Numbered from the stretch's first letter, positions 33,641 to 42,554 are shown. The stretch: DNA of 64,000 nucleotides from Paenibacillus taichungensis (GCF_013359905.1 NZ_JABMCC010000101.1:62001-126000), one strand, 5' to 3'. A program made the numbers and translations. The notes: generated by a model from the sequence alone, not told the origin.

Positions 33641-34192
33641 TTATCCATTTACTGCTTCCTCAGAAATGCTTCGTAATCGCCATACTGCCAGAGCTCCCCA
33701 CATATACAGTATGGCACTCAGATAAAATAATACATCGATCGTCAGCCAATCAATCAGCACACCGCCAACAATAACCGCAAATCCAGACGCGGCGGATGTC
33801 CAGAAATGATAGTTACCTACAGCTGGGCCTCTTTGCCCAGCCACCGTATAATCGGCGAGCAGCACCCGTTCACTCATTCGCTGCATCGCATTGCATATCC
33901 CCATCATCATTTGCAGCAGCACCCAGATATAGGATATGACCCATGGAAAGGCAATCATGGCTGCAGCCATCCCCATCGAACTTACAATGAGCCACTGCTT
34001 GGCGTGTCGATCCATCCGGGGAGCGAGCCATTGTGAAGCAGCAGCCGAGCTGATTGTAAATACGGCAAAGGCAAGCCCATATTTGGAGAAGCTGTTACCC
34101 AGATTTTTGAGAAACAAAAGATAATACGGATAGATCATGCCCGAAGCGAGCGTAACAATACTTTGAGATCGAACAAGCCACTTGATAATCAT
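33641..34192 (-). CDS. Half-size MFS-like membrane protein
   Basis: A 183-residue protein with about six hydrophobic segments, half the usual 12-helix MFS size. APRMDRHAKQW (about 57-67), between predicted helices 2 and 3, is a degenerate MFS motif A. The gene has normal start and stop, and the ATG overlaps the FAD-oxidoreductase stop by 4 bp (ATGA), so it looks like a real small gene. It could dimerise to form a transporter or be a decayed MFS protein. The substrate is unknown. Confidence 0.68.
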   Translation of the reverse strand: MIIKWLVRSQSIVTLASGMIYPYYLLFLKNLGNSFSKYGLAFAVFTISSAAASQWLAPRMDRHAKQWLIVSSMGMAAAMIAFPWVISYIWVLLQMMMGICNAMQRMSERVLLADYTVAGQRGPAVGNYHFWTSAASGFAVIVGGVLIDWLTIDVLFYLSAILYMWGALAVWRLRSISEEAVNG

Positions 34193-35622
34193 GGATGATT
34201 TCCTCCATACTGCTCCATAAAATAGTTCATAAAAAGATGATTGGGGTCAACCTTTTCTTTAGCTGCAAAAAACTCATTCTTTCGTGGATAGGCCTGTTCG
34301 AATTGCTCTGAAGTTGCATAACCTGCATAGGGCAGATAATATGTTCCGTTATAACGAAGGACGACATCTATCAGCTGCTGCATACTGTCCTTGAACTTCC
34401 CTTGTTCTTCCTCGGACAATGAAGCGTGAAATAAACAGACAAGACCAAACATATCCTGCGTCGCATAGGAAAGCACAGCTTCTTCATCGTGTTTCACATA
34501 CCTGACTGTAATGTTAAGCAGATCCAATTGCTCCTGTGATACGATCTCACCCATCTCCTGAACAAATGCGGGAAAGGCTTCAACCGGAATAAAATATTCC
34601 TGCAGCAGATCATTTTCTCCCGGCTGATGATACTCCATGAAGGCAGAAGCAGAAGCCATCGTATTGTTGCGGCTGAGCCTCTTGCCATCTTGTGACTCGA
34701 AGTACCGCTGCTGCAGCGGCCAAAACCAGGCCCGCCCCCATTCGAATTCACGATTCAGGTTGAACAGAAGTTTGCTGGGAAGCACGCCCCTTTCACGTTC
34801 ATCCAGATGATTATAATCATCCAGTGAAACCGTTGGATCAGAGGCATAATTCAATGCATACATCTCGCGAAAGTAGCCTGCACCAGGCTGAACTGAAATT
34901 CGGGCCAGATGCATACTCATCATCGGATCTCCCAGGACATTCTTTTGAAAATAAGACGGATACTCCTCAACCTGCACCTGATCAGTTGTGAGACGGTAGA
35001 CTTCGTCATCCGTTAACGTCAACGTAACGTCCAGAATCACGCCAAACAGTCCGTAACCGCCGAGAACAAGCGGGAAAAGCTCGGCATTCTCGGTGCGACT
35101 GACTAGCCGAATCTGACCATCTGCTGTCAAGAGATGAAAGGAATCGACACTTTCAATCAAGGAACCCTGCTGAAGTTCTCGACCGTGTGCATTTACACTG
35201 ATAGATCCGCCTACGGTGAAAATATTTTGGGACTGCATATTTTTGACCGCCAGTCCATATGGGTTAATGGCTCGCTGTACTTCAGCCCAGGTCGCCCCAG
35301 CTTGCACACGCATCTTTTTGGCATCGATATTGACTTCCAGCACTTTGTTATACGAGGTCATGTCTATGACAATGCCATCTTTATAATAGGTGTGTCCTCC
35401 CTGACTATGCCGCTGCCCAGCAATCGATATCGTCAGGTTCCGCTCTCGGGCGTCCTGAAGCAGTTCAACGAGCTGTTGCTCTTCATGACCTTCAACTACA
35501 CGTTCAACCTTAACCGGATGAAGGCGGCTGTAGTCGGTAATCAGATACGGATTCTGATCATCGCTATCCGTTCTCCAGTATGTCCACATACATAAAATCA
35601 GAAGTAACAGGAGCATGGTCAT
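34189..35622 (-). CDS. Membrane-anchored FAD-binding (PCMH-type) oxidoreductase
   Basis: About 477 residues. An N-terminal hydrophobic anchor (MLLLLLILCMWTYW) precedes a PCMH-type FAD domain (LTISIAGQRHSQGGHTYYKDG, VQAGATWAEVQRAINPYGLAV, TVGGSISVNAHGR) and a long substrate-binding C-terminal part. It resembles the D-arabinono-lactone/L-gulonolactone oxidase group. The start is uncertain: GGGGAGGAG is followed by CTG at 35634 (ideal spacing) and ATG at 35622; I use the ATG. Its stop overlaps the half-MFS gene, suggesting coupled translation. Confidence 0.85.
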   Translation of the reverse strand: MTMLLLLLILCMWTYWRTDSDDQNPYLITDYSRLHPVKVERVVEGHEEQQLVELLQDARERNLTISIAGQRHSQGGHTYYKDGIVIDMTSYNKVLEVNIDAKKMRVQAGATWAEVQRAINPYGLAVKNMQSQNIFTVGGSISVNAHGRELQQGSLIESVDSFHLLTADGQIRLVSRTENAELFPLVLGGYGLFGVILDVTLTLTDDEVYRLTTDQVQVEEYPSYFQKNVLGDPMMSMHLARISVQPGAGYFREMYALNYASDPTVSLDDYNHLDERERGVLPSKLLFNLNREFEWGRAWFWPLQQRYFESQDGKRLSRNNTMASASAFMEYHQPGENDLLQEYFIPVEAFPAFVQEMGEIVSQEQLDLLNITVRYVKHDEEAVLSYATQDMFGLVCLFHASLSEEEQGKFKDSMQQLIDVVLRYNGTYYLPYAGYATSEQFEQAYPRKNEFFAAKEKVDPNHLFMNYFMEQYGGNHP

Positions 35623-35760
35623 TTTTTTGAACAGATGAACTCCTCCCCTAACACTTAGCGTTTCAATTTGATTCAATTGGTTAATCGTTTACATATAGAT
35701 TACAAGGATTGGATATGTTAAGGAACACCTTAAACATACCTGAATAAGGAGGGATTTTCC

Positions 35761-35949
35761 ATGAATGAATATAAAAAAGAGCGAAAAAACAAAGATCTTG
35801 AGCCTGGTGTTAATACAATTCTGCACCCAGATCCGGACAATCCTGGCCCAACCGACATGATTGAAGAGGCCGTAGGAGAAATCGTAGACAATATCACCCA
35901 TCCTCACAAAGGCAAAACGGCCGAGACCCGCGATACAAACAGCAAATAA
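35761..35949 (+). CDS. Small hydrophilic protein
   Basis: A 62-residue charged protein (MNEYKKERKNKDLEPGVN, then HPDPDNPGPTDMIEEAVGEIVDNITHP). A strong ribosome site (AAGGAGGGATTTTCC) and a terminator after the stop support a real gene. There are no Cys residues and no membrane segment. The composition resembles small stress- or spore-associated proteins, but the function is unknown. It is divergent from the FAD oxidoreductase gene. Confidence 0.7.
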   Translation: MNEYKKERKNKDLEPGVNTILHPDPDNPGPTDMIEEAVGEIVDNITHPHKGKTAETRDTNSK

Positions 35950-35988
35950 ATTCAGACCCTCCTTTTGCAAACAGCTTGCGTACAACGC

Positions 35989-36034
35989 AAAAAGTCCTCC
36001 AACCTTAGTCACAACGGTCGGGGACTTTTTTGTT
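35989..36034. terminator. Terminator after the 62-residue gene
   Basis: AAAAAGTCC (35989-35997) pairs with GGACTTTTT (36022-36030), with an inner ACC/GGT pair, followed by TTGTTTTTT on the plus strand. It also serves the convergent oxidoreductase gene at 36080. Confidence 0.88.
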
Positions 36035-36079
36035 TTTTCTATGAATATGGATGTTCACCATCTGCATTTTAATTTGCTT

Positions 36080-37009
36080 TTAAATCTGATTCACCTTGTT
36101 TTCCTTTTTCATCTGTTGCAATGCCTTGTGAATCCAGATCGCAGCAATCGAACCTTCACCCATGGCAACCGTAGCTTGTTCCGCGTGAAGGCCCAGATCC
36201 CCGGCAATCCATACATTAGGCGCGGCCTGCATACTGCGTGGGTTGGTTTCCACGTGTTTATTATCCGCGATGACGGCTCCAAGCTGCTCTGCCAGTTCAT
36301 AATGTACACGATTGCCTCCAAACGCGATGAATCCACGCTCTGACTCATAAATCTGTCCATCTTCCGTCAGCACACCCGTAATATGACCATCTTCCATCTG
36401 TTGCACTTCTTGGACGGCGGCCTCAAGGTAACGAACTCCTGCCTCTTTCATGCTTCGATGAAGCTCAGCAGAGATTGGCGACTGCTCATGGTTAATGTAC
36501 AACAATTCAGTCGTACGTTGAATCAAAACCATAGCCATATTTGCACCGGCTTCGCCTGCACCCAGCAATATCGTGCGCTGATCCTGAATCTCATATCCAT
36601 CGCAATCCGGGCACACATATACTGTTCGTCCCAACGTAGGCCTTAATCCCGGAATGGCCGGTATCCTGTCCGTTAGTCCAGTTGCTAGTAGGACTGTTTT
36701 TGCCATATATTCAGAGCCGGAAGAGCCGAACAATTGAATTTGTTCTCCCCGGCGTCCTGCCTTTATGATACGGTCTTTCTCAAAAAACACTCCTGTCCGC
36801 TCTGCCTGCATTCTTCCTTTGGAGCGCAGCTCTTCACCGGATACTCCATCAGGAAAACCAAGAATATTATGATAGGTTCGGCATAACGTTGATCTGCCTT
36901 CTCCTGCGTCCACTACCAACACCCGATGGCAAGAGTAACGCCCCATCTGAATGGCTGCCTGAAGTCCTGCGAGTCCTCCACCTACTATGATGCAATCATA
37001 CTCTCGCAT
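36080..37009 (-). CDS. Thioredoxin-reductase-like FAD/NAD(P) oxidoreductase
   Basis: A 309-residue two-domain flavoprotein. FAD-binding GGGLAG is at 10-15, the redox-active Cys133-Pro-Asp-Cys136 motif in the NADPH domain, the second nucleotide loop LLGAGEAGANMAM at about 147-159, and the GDL motif near the end (VWIAGDLG). The fold and CxxC position match TrxB, but several loops differ, so it is probably a low-molecular-weight disulfide or ferredoxin-type reductase. The start follows AGGAGGGAG. No thioredoxin gene is adjacent. Confidence 0.87.
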   Translation of the reverse strand: MREYDCIIVGGGLAGLQAAIQMGRYSCHRVLVVDAGEGRSTLCRTYHNILGFPDGVSGEELRSKGRMQAERTGVFFEKDRIIKAGRRGEQIQLFGSSGSEYMAKTVLLATGLTDRIPAIPGLRPTLGRTVYVCPDCDGYEIQDQRTILLGAGEAGANMAMVLIQRTTELLYINHEQSPISAELHRSMKEAGVRYLEAAVQEVQQMEDGHITGVLTEDGQIYESERGFIAFGGNRVHYELAEQLGAVIADNKHVETNPRSMQAAPNVWIAGDLGLHAEQATVAMGEGSIAAIWIHKALQQMKKENKVNQI

Positions 37010-37139
37010 GCTCCATCTCCCTCCTATGCTTCTATCTCTTATATGTTATTGGACAGTTCACTATCCTTCTATCCATTTACACCATTCAACCAAAATCAAA
37101 CGTGATCCATTACAACTTAGCTTTTACCAAAATAAAACA

Positions 37140-37176
37140 ACCCAAACCATCCGTCTAAATAACGGTGCGTTTGGGT
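37140..37176 (-). terminator. Terminator of the SLH-GH18 gene
   Basis: ACCCAAAC pairs with GTTTGGGT with an inner CCGT/ACGG stem, followed by TGTTTTATTTT on the minus strand. It is 32 bp past the stop. Confidence 0.88.
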
Positions 37177-37207
37177 CGAAATTTAGGAAGGATTATAATA
37201 CCGGAAT

Positions 37208-38839
37208 TCAGAAAATGTATGATTCAAATCGTGAAGCATTCGAAATGGCATTCCATACATCTGCCGTCTCTCCGCCCATATACCAGTAGGCCAATCCGGC
37301 AATGTTACGTTCTCCGCTCATCATTACTTTCGCGGATAATGAACGACTATCCTCTGCCCAAATATATCTCGGTGTCCCATTACTGTTGTAGCCGATGACA
37401 TATTGAACCAGCTCTGCATCCCATCGTCTCACGGAACCCGAAGCTCGTGCACGTGTTCCCTGTTCTGCCAATGTGATGTCCCATGAACTGGCTGCCGGAT
37501 TAACGGAAGACCAATCCCGTGTATATAAAGGAAGAGCTAAAATTGTTTTGGCGCGAACGACCTCAGCGAGCATCGTATCCAGAGCCCTTTCAACCCAAGG
37601 AAGAGAGGCCACAGACCCTGCTTGCGGATCGCCGTTCCAGTGCTCCTCATAACCCATCAGTACCATATAATCCGATACGGCGCCCAATTTCGCATAATCA
37701 AATGCATCGGTCCAGTCTGTCCCCAGATCGGGTGATACATCTACAGACACAACAGCACCCAGCGCATGCAGAGCCGTTGTCAGGGAAGTAATAAATGCGG
37801 TCATTCCTTCACGATCAGCTGGCAGTACGTTCTCGAAATCCACGTTAATGCCATCCAGTTTATATGTTTTCACATAAGATGTGACCTGTGAAATCACCGA
37901 CGCCCGGTTGGCTGAGCTCGATAACATCTGGTGGGTAAGGTCCGGGTTCGAACGATTGCCAAGCAACGGCCATACCTGTCGGTCTGTAGCAGATGCCCAT
38001 GATACTAACGACGTGTCCGTGAGATCTGTGACTTTCATGCTGCTATTCAGGAAAAACCAACGGGGAACCAGTGTGTTTGCTTCCGACTGTTCGATCTGTT
38101 TCCTGAACTCAGCAGTAGAGGCGTTATATTGCCATCCTAGCTGAATACCGAGCTGATCCTCGCTTTTCAGCTGATCTGACCAGGTTTTCTTTTGCAAAAT
38201 GGCATCCAGCATCACTGCTGCCTCTTCTCTGGTCACTTGGTCATGAGGTCGAAACTTGCCATCACTGCCGCGCATCAAGCCAAGTTGATATACGGTCTGC
38301 ACATAAGGACGCGCCCAGTCGGATATCTCAGCTGCATCGTCATACGTGGATGACAGAAGATTCGTTGATTTGGAGGATTGTTTCAGCATCCTCACCAGCA
38401 ATGCAGCCGCCTCTTCCCGAGTAATGGAAGCGTTGGGCTGGAACACGCCCTGACTTTTGCCCTCAAGTATGAAAAGATTGGTCATGGCTGCAACGTTTCC
38501 GTAGTACCAAGCACTCATGCTAACATCGTTATAAGGATTAATATTGTTTTTAACAGGTTTCAGACCCAGTAGTCTCACAGCAAATGTTGAAAATTCAGCA
38601 CGAGTGACTGCCTTTTTGGGTTCAAACGTATTCTCGGAGGTGCCGGCAGCAATTCCCGCCTTAACCAGATGTGCAATGGCATCCTTGGCATAACTGGAGC
38701 TTGTATCCTTGAACACCTGTTGTGTTGCTGCTGCCTGAGCTGTGGATTCACCGATGGAGATTGATACTATCACCAGTACACCGCACAAAATAGCATTCCA
38801 TAGCTTTCGCCGGGTACGTTTAAATATTCTATTATTCAC
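37208..38839 (-). CDS. Surface protein with three SLH domains and GH18 catalytic domain
   Basis: A 543-residue exported protein: signal peptide 1-37 (ends AQAAA), SLH domains at about 41-92, 102-152 and 165-215 (TRAEF, TREEAAALLVRML, TREEAAVMLDAIL), then a family-18 barrel. The catalytic motif is DGINVDFE at 329-336 with Glu336 as acid. SLH domains bind pyruvylated cell-wall polymer, so the enzyme is displayed on the wall. Substrates may be chitin or peptidoglycan (spore-coat YaaH-like enzymes are relatives). The GTG start sits directly behind a terminator-like hairpin whose 3' arm contains the GAGG ribosome site. Confidence 0.88.
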   Translation of the reverse strand: MNNRIFKRTRRKLWNAILCGVLVIVSISIGESTAQAAATQQVFKDTSSSYAKDAIAHLVKAGIAAGTSENTFEPKKAVTRAEFSTFAVRLLGLKPVKNNINPYNDVSMSAWYYGNVAAMTNLFILEGKSQGVFQPNASITREEAAALLVRMLKQSSKSTNLLSSTYDDAAEISDWARPYVQTVYQLGLMRGSDGKFRPHDQVTREEAAVMLDAILQKKTWSDQLKSEDQLGIQLGWQYNASTAEFRKQIEQSEANTLVPRWFFLNSSMKVTDLTDTSLVSWASATDRQVWPLLGNRSNPDLTHQMLSSSANRASVISQVTSYVKTYKLDGINVDFENVLPADREGMTAFITSLTTALHALGAVVSVDVSPDLGTDWTDAFDYAKLGAVSDYMVLMGYEEHWNGDPQAGSVASLPWVERALDTMLAEVVRAKTILALPLYTRDWSSVNPAASSWDITLAEQGTRARASGSVRRWDAELVQYVIGYNSNGTPRYIWAEDSRSLSAKVMMSGERNIAGLAYWYMGGETADVWNAISNASRFESYIF

Positions 38840-38847
38840 ATCAAAAA

Positions 38848-38900
38848 GCCTCGCTTCATTGGAGTACGATCTACATCATCGTATCAAATTGAAGCGAGGC
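38848..38900 (-). promoter_or_regulatory. Terminator-like hairpin at the start of the SLH-GH18 gene
   Basis: GCCTCGCTTCA (38848-38858) pairs with TGAAGCGAGGC (38890-38900), with an inner TACGAT/ATCGTA stem, and TTTTTG follows on the minus strand. The GTG start is at 38839, leaving GAGG of the 3' arm as ribosome site. It doubles as the terminator of the upstream nitroreductase gene, and may act as an attenuator. Confidence 0.75.
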
Positions 38901-38989
38901 CGTATGTGGTTAAATATTGGGAAATTCGCTGAAGCGAGGTACCTCAATTTTTTGTGAATCGAGGTCACATTCGGCTTCTGGCGAAAGTC

Positions 38990-39592
38990 TTACTTGTGTA
39001 CTTTTACACGTTGTTCAATCGGTTGGAATTCTTTCTCGCCTGGTGTTGCTGTTGGTTTGCCGAATGGCATTTGAGCGATCAGTCTCCAGTTCTCCGGAAT
39101 GTTCCATTCCTGTTTGACCTTCTCGTCAATCAACGGGTTATAGTGCTGCAGGGAAGCGCCCAGACCTTCTTGTTCCAAAGCAGTCCAGATCACCAGTTGC
39201 AACATACCGTTGGATTGGTTCGCCCAGATCGGGAAGTTATCCGCATAAGCTGCAAAATTTTGTTGAAGCTGCGCAATCACATTGTTGTCTTCGAAGAAGA
39301 GTACTGTACCGTATCCGCTGCGGAATCCAGCCATTTTTTCAGCTGTAGATTTGAAGGCTTCTTCATTGCCAACCACTTCACGCAAAATTTCTTCGGTGTG
39401 ATTCCACAATTTGTCGTGTTGTTCACCGAGCAATACTACGGCACGAGATGTTTGTGAGTTGAATGAAGTCGGAGTGTATTTTACCGCTTCTTCCACGATT
39501 TCCTGGATTTTAGCATCCGAGATTGTGGATTCCTTGCTGATTCCATAATAAGATCTTCTGTTTTTCAACGCTTCAAAGAAAGATGTAGACAT
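38990..39592 (-). CDS. Nitroreductase family protein
   Basis: A 200-residue FMN-dependent NAD(P)H oxidoreductase. MSTSFFEALKNRRSYYGI is the usual FMN-phosphate-binding start (Arg-Arg-Ser), followed by TPTSFNSQTSRAVVLLG, a helical core, and EGLGASLQHYNPLI. Such enzymes reduce nitro- or quinone-type compounds. The ATG at 39592 follows GGGAGGCG. Its promoter carries an ACTATAATATAGT dyad on the -10, so redox-sensing control is plausible. Confidence 0.88.
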   Translation of the reverse strand: MSTSFFEALKNRRSYYGISKESTISDAKIQEIVEEAVKYTPTSFNSQTSRAVVLLGEQHDKLWNHTEEILREVVGNEEAFKSTAEKMAGFRSGYGTVLFFEDNNVIAQLQQNFAAYADNFPIWANQSNGMLQLVIWTALEQEGLGASLQHYNPLIDEKVKQEWNIPENWRLIAQMPFGKPTATPGEKEFQPIEQRVKVHK

Positions 39593-39640
39593 TAAACATT
39601 CGCCTCCCAAAATGGTATTTCCTAATTTGCCAACACAGTA

Positions 39641-39669
39641 ACTATAATATAGTAACATACATTAGTCAA
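39641..39669 (-). promoter_or_regulatory. Nitroreductase promoter with operator-like dyad
   Basis: TTGACT (39664-39669) and TATAGT (39641-39646) are 17 bp apart on the minus strand. The 13-bp dyad ACTATAATATAGT (39641-39653) covers the -10. It resembles, from memory, the ACTAT/ATAGT-type sites of YodB-like HxlR-family quinone sensors in B. subtilis. The regulator is not identified here. Confidence 0.55.
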
Positions 39670-39735
39670 CAAACTATTTTATTTTCACTAAATGTACATT
39701 TTATTTTTTTTCAAACAGCTATTGCATAAATCTGA

Positions 39736-39981
39736 TCACTTGGTTTCGCGGTAATCTGCGCGATATTTCTCTTCCGTTGACGAATTGCTCTTGGTCTGAT
39801 CTTTATTCTTCTCTTCCTGCTTCTCCATGTTCAGATCTTCCATCGGAATGGGGTCCACCGTCTGCTCTTCTTCATGCCGATCAAGCAAACTTTCCTTCTC
39901 TGTTGGATACTGCTCCGGATTATCATGGGAACGATCCATATGTGCATCCTTGATATTTTGATCCGGTGTGCGCTCTTTCAT
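39736..39981 (-). CDS. Small, highly charged protein
   Basis: An 81-residue protein rich in Glu, Lys, Asp and Gln with no hydrophobic segment, probably intrinsically disordered. GAGGAGGAATCACGA precedes the ATG at 39981. It matches no family I know. Confidence 0.65.
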   Translation of the reverse strand: MKERTPDQNIKDAHMDRSHDNPEQYPTEKESLLDRHEEEQTVDPIPMEDLNMEKQEEKNKDQTKSNSSTEEKYRADYRETK

Positions 39982-40106
39982 TCGTGATTCCTCCTCAGTT
40001 TTCATTTACCCTTCTTTTACCTTTTCTGTCTGCCTTCTAAACACGGCGCGAACTATGCGATGAACGTAACAGGTGCATCTATATCTGCATCAGGAGGTAA
40101 AAATAG

Positions 40107-40138
40107 AAAAAAAGCCAACCAGAACGGACTGGTTGACT
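40107..40138 (-). terminator. Terminator of the acyl-ACP thioesterase gene
   Basis: A 10-bp stem AGTCAACCAG/CTGGTTGGCT (two G-U-type pairs) followed by TTTTTT on the minus strand, 26 bp past the stop. Confidence 0.9.
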
Positions 40139-40163
40139 TCATCTACTTGTATTCAGTTCCATT

Positions 40164-40934
40164 TTATTGATTACTGGGCGAAGCGGTTGAGTCTGCGAGA
40201 CTTAATTTGGCTTCAAAAATAATGCTCTCATTCTCTTCAGCCAATCTTCCTCGGACCCACACAGTTCCCTCTGTAACCTCTGAACGCTCAACAATCATTT
40301 GCTCCTGCATACGAATCTCACGATGATATGAAATTTGCAGGCGGCTCATACCTGAAGCCAGTTCATCCAGTGTTAATGCATCACAACATACGTCTGCATA
40401 TCGGGCGTTGTTCATATGACCATTACTGTCTGTGCTGCTGTATTGTACAGTTAAACGATATTGTTCCTGCAAGCTGAGTTCAGAGGGAACTGTCACTTTA
40501 GCAGGGGCTTCACCTAAAGATAAATCAGGATGCGATTTCACTTCAAAAGGTAAAGCTGAAGGTCTGACGACTCTGCGTCTCTTTAGATCGACCAATGCCC
40601 AAGCCGTACGAGCTTCAGCCAGATGTGTGCCCTCTCGATCTGTGAGGATATAATCCCTTAACCATGTCACACCTTTATTTTCTTTATGCCACGTCTGCAA
40701 GGATACTTCTTCTTCCAAGCGGGCTGGGCGTATGATCGTGACATCTGTCGTTAATAGCATCCAGCCCAATCCCTGATCGAGCATCTCCGATACGGTAACT
40801 CCCATGCCTGCTAAATCGCGGTCTGCTGCCAACTGCATATGTTCCAGTAAAGCAGATACACGACATTGTGATCTGTAATCGGCATCGGCTGATCCAATTC
40901 GGTAATCAAGCTTGAATGGTTTTTCTGATTGCAC
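40164..40934 (-). CDS. Acyl-ACP thioesterase family protein
   Basis: A 256-residue double-hotdog thioesterase of the FatA/FatB-related bacterial group (PF01643). It hydrolyses acyl-acyl-carrier-protein to free fatty acid. The N-terminal hotdog (RIGSADADYRSQ, QTWHKENKGVTWLRDY) and the C-terminal hotdog hold the active-site loop DSNGHMNNARYAD (Asp169, Asn171, His173). The start is GTG after GAGGAGG. It is a single gene with a clear terminator. Confidence 0.88.
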   Translation of the reverse strand: MQSEKPFKLDYRIGSADADYRSQCRVSALLEHMQLAADRDLAGMGVTVSEMLDQGLGWMLLTTDVTIIRPARLEEEVSLQTWHKENKGVTWLRDYILTDREGTHLAEARTAWALVDLKRRRVVRPSALPFEVKSHPDLSLGEAPAKVTVPSELSLQEQYRLTVQYSSTDSNGHMNNARYADVCCDALTLDELASGMSRLQISYHREIRMQEQMIVERSEVTEGTVWVRGRLAEENESIIFEAKLSLADSTASPSNQ

Positions 40935-40986
40935 TTAGTAACCTCCTCAGGCTGTGCAGAAATAATTTCTGATCGGTAACACTACA

Positions 40987-41847
40987 TTAATCAAACGATC
41001 GATGTAATCGACTGCGGTACAGATCAGGTGCACACCCTACGCTTTGTTTGAACATGCGACTGAAGTGGGATAAACGTTTGAACCCGGCCAACCGGCTAGC
41101 CTCTGTCACACTGATATCCGGCTGGTATTGGAATAACAGCTTGGCCTGATTAATGCGGCGGTCATACACATATTTAAATATGGTACTGCCTGTCATTTCT
41201 TTAAACAATCCGGCCAGATAAGGCTTGGACAGATGAAGCTCACTTGCCAGATCATCCAGCCCAATGTCCTCCATATAATGAGTTTCGACATAACCAATGA
41301 TATGCTGTACATGCCGCTCCTTATCGGAAGAGGGAAGGTGGTCCTCGACCCTGCCTCGGCAGATTCCAGCTATAACATACAGCAGGTCACATAAGCGAAC
41401 GTTCATGCGTTCCTCTTTGAAATCACCCGGATTCACCATAAGCTGATGCAAACTCAGCAGCAAGGCTTCGAATTCGGAGCGAATATTGCCTGTGAGATTG
41501 ATCCGGCAGTTTCTCAGTTCTTCGAACGGCTTTAACACTTCGCTCACCCGGTCCGGGTGCAGACTGCTGCGGATGGCCGAGGGATCAAAGTGCAGCGTCG
41601 TTCGCACATAAGGTCTGCCTGGCATTGGATGTGGCCGATGAAGGGTCATGCCGTGCATCAGGACCAGGTCACCCGGTTCAAGGTTGTAGACTCGATCTCC
41701 AATCAGATAGGTGCACTCGCCATCATGAAAATAGTACACCTCATATTGCGGATGCGAATGAAATCCATCCGATGCTCCTGGGTCGTACGTGCTGGTGGAG
41801 CGATAGCTATATTCCAATGGACCACTAAATTGCATTACACTTGGCAC
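40987..41847 (-). CDS. AraC-family transcriptional regulator
   Basis: A 286-residue regulator with an N-terminal cupin (GFHSHPQYEVYYFHDGE with metal-type His residues; PGDLVLMHGMTLHRP) and C-terminal tandem HTH (IGLDDLASELHLSKPYLAGL; VTEASRLAGFKRLSHFSRMFK). A GTG at 41847 is 9 bp after AGGAGG and is preferred; a TTG at 41853 is too close to it. The target is unknown; it is not beside a transporter or enzyme operon. Confidence 0.85.
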   Translation of the reverse strand: MPSVMQFSGPLEYSYRSTSTYDPGASDGFHSHPQYEVYYFHDGECTYLIGDRVYNLEPGDLVLMHGMTLHRPHPMPGRPYVRTTLHFDPSAIRSSLHPDRVSEVLKPFEELRNCRINLTGNIRSEFEALLLSLHQLMVNPGDFKEERMNVRLCDLLYVIAGICRGRVEDHLPSSDKERHVQHIIGYVETHYMEDIGLDDLASELHLSKPYLAGLFKEMTGSTIFKYVYDRRINQAKLLFQYQPDISVTEASRLAGFKRLSHFSRMFKQSVGCAPDLYRSRLHRSFD

Positions 41848-41938
41848 GTTCAAGTACCTCCTGTTCTGGAGAGGTTTCTTACCATTTTACCCGTTTCACA
41901 TCATGTCGGATAGTACTGGACAGACTTTGAAATATAGA

Positions 41939-41985
41939 AGGCCATGCACATATCCGTTTGTTTGTACGGTACGTGTCATGGCCCT
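41939..41985 (-). terminator. Terminator of the glutathione peroxidase gene
   Basis: GGCCATG pairs with CATGGCC and an inner CCGT/ACGG stem extends it, followed by TTCTATATTTC on the minus strand, 21 bp past the stop. Confidence 0.75.
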
Positions 41986-42005
41986 TTAGGATTGTGAAAG
42001 ATAAC

Positions 42006-42554
42006 TTACAGTAGTTGTTCAATACTCGTCTGGATCTCGTCAATCGAATCAACAGGTTCAAAACGTTTAACCACATGCCCTTCGCCATCAATCAGAAACT
42101 TCGTGAAGTTCCACTTGATCGCATCACCATGCAACCATTCCGGCGCTTTGTCCGCCACCATCAGCTTTAGCAGTTTCGCTTGCACATCTGACTCATCAAA
42201 ACCTGCAAAAGGTCCCGACTTTTTCAAAAAGTCATACAACGGATGCGCCGCTTCTCCATTGACATCCATCTTGGAGAACATGGGGAATTTCACACCATAG
42301 TTAATCTGACAAAAGGACTCCGCCTCTTCACTACTTCCCGGTTCTTGCTCCGCAAACTGATTACACGGGAAACCAATGATCTGAAGCCCTTGCTCTTTAT
42401 ACCGATCATAAAGCTTCTGCATATCGTCGAACTGATGTGTGTACTTACACTTGCTCGCTGTATTCACAATCAATACAGGTTTTCCTTCGTATTGATAGAG
42501 TGGGAAACGTTCTCCACTCGTTTTGGTTACGCTAAAGTCATAGATGGTTGGCAT
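42006..42554 (-). CDS. Glutathione/thioredoxin-dependent peroxidase
   Basis: A 182-residue thioredoxin-fold peroxidase of the GPx family. The catalytic tetrad is visible: Cys36 (NTASKCKYTHQF, a Cys rather than selenocysteine), Gln70 (NQFAEQEPGS), Trp148 and Asn149 (IKWNFTKFLID). A second Cys64 in GFPCNQF is present. In Firmicutes such enzymes use thioredoxin to reduce hydroperoxides. The ATG follows GAGGTG at rather long spacing. Confidence 0.92.
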   Translation of the reverse strand: MPTIYDFSVTKTSGERFPLYQYEGKPVLIVNTASKCKYTHQFDDMQKLYDRYKEQGLQIIGFPCNQFAEQEPGSSEEAESFCQINYGVKFPMFSKMDVNGEAAHPLYDFLKKSGPFAGFDESDVQAKLLKLMVADKAPEWLHGDAIKWNFTKFLIDGEGHVVKRFEPVDSIDEIQTSIEQLL

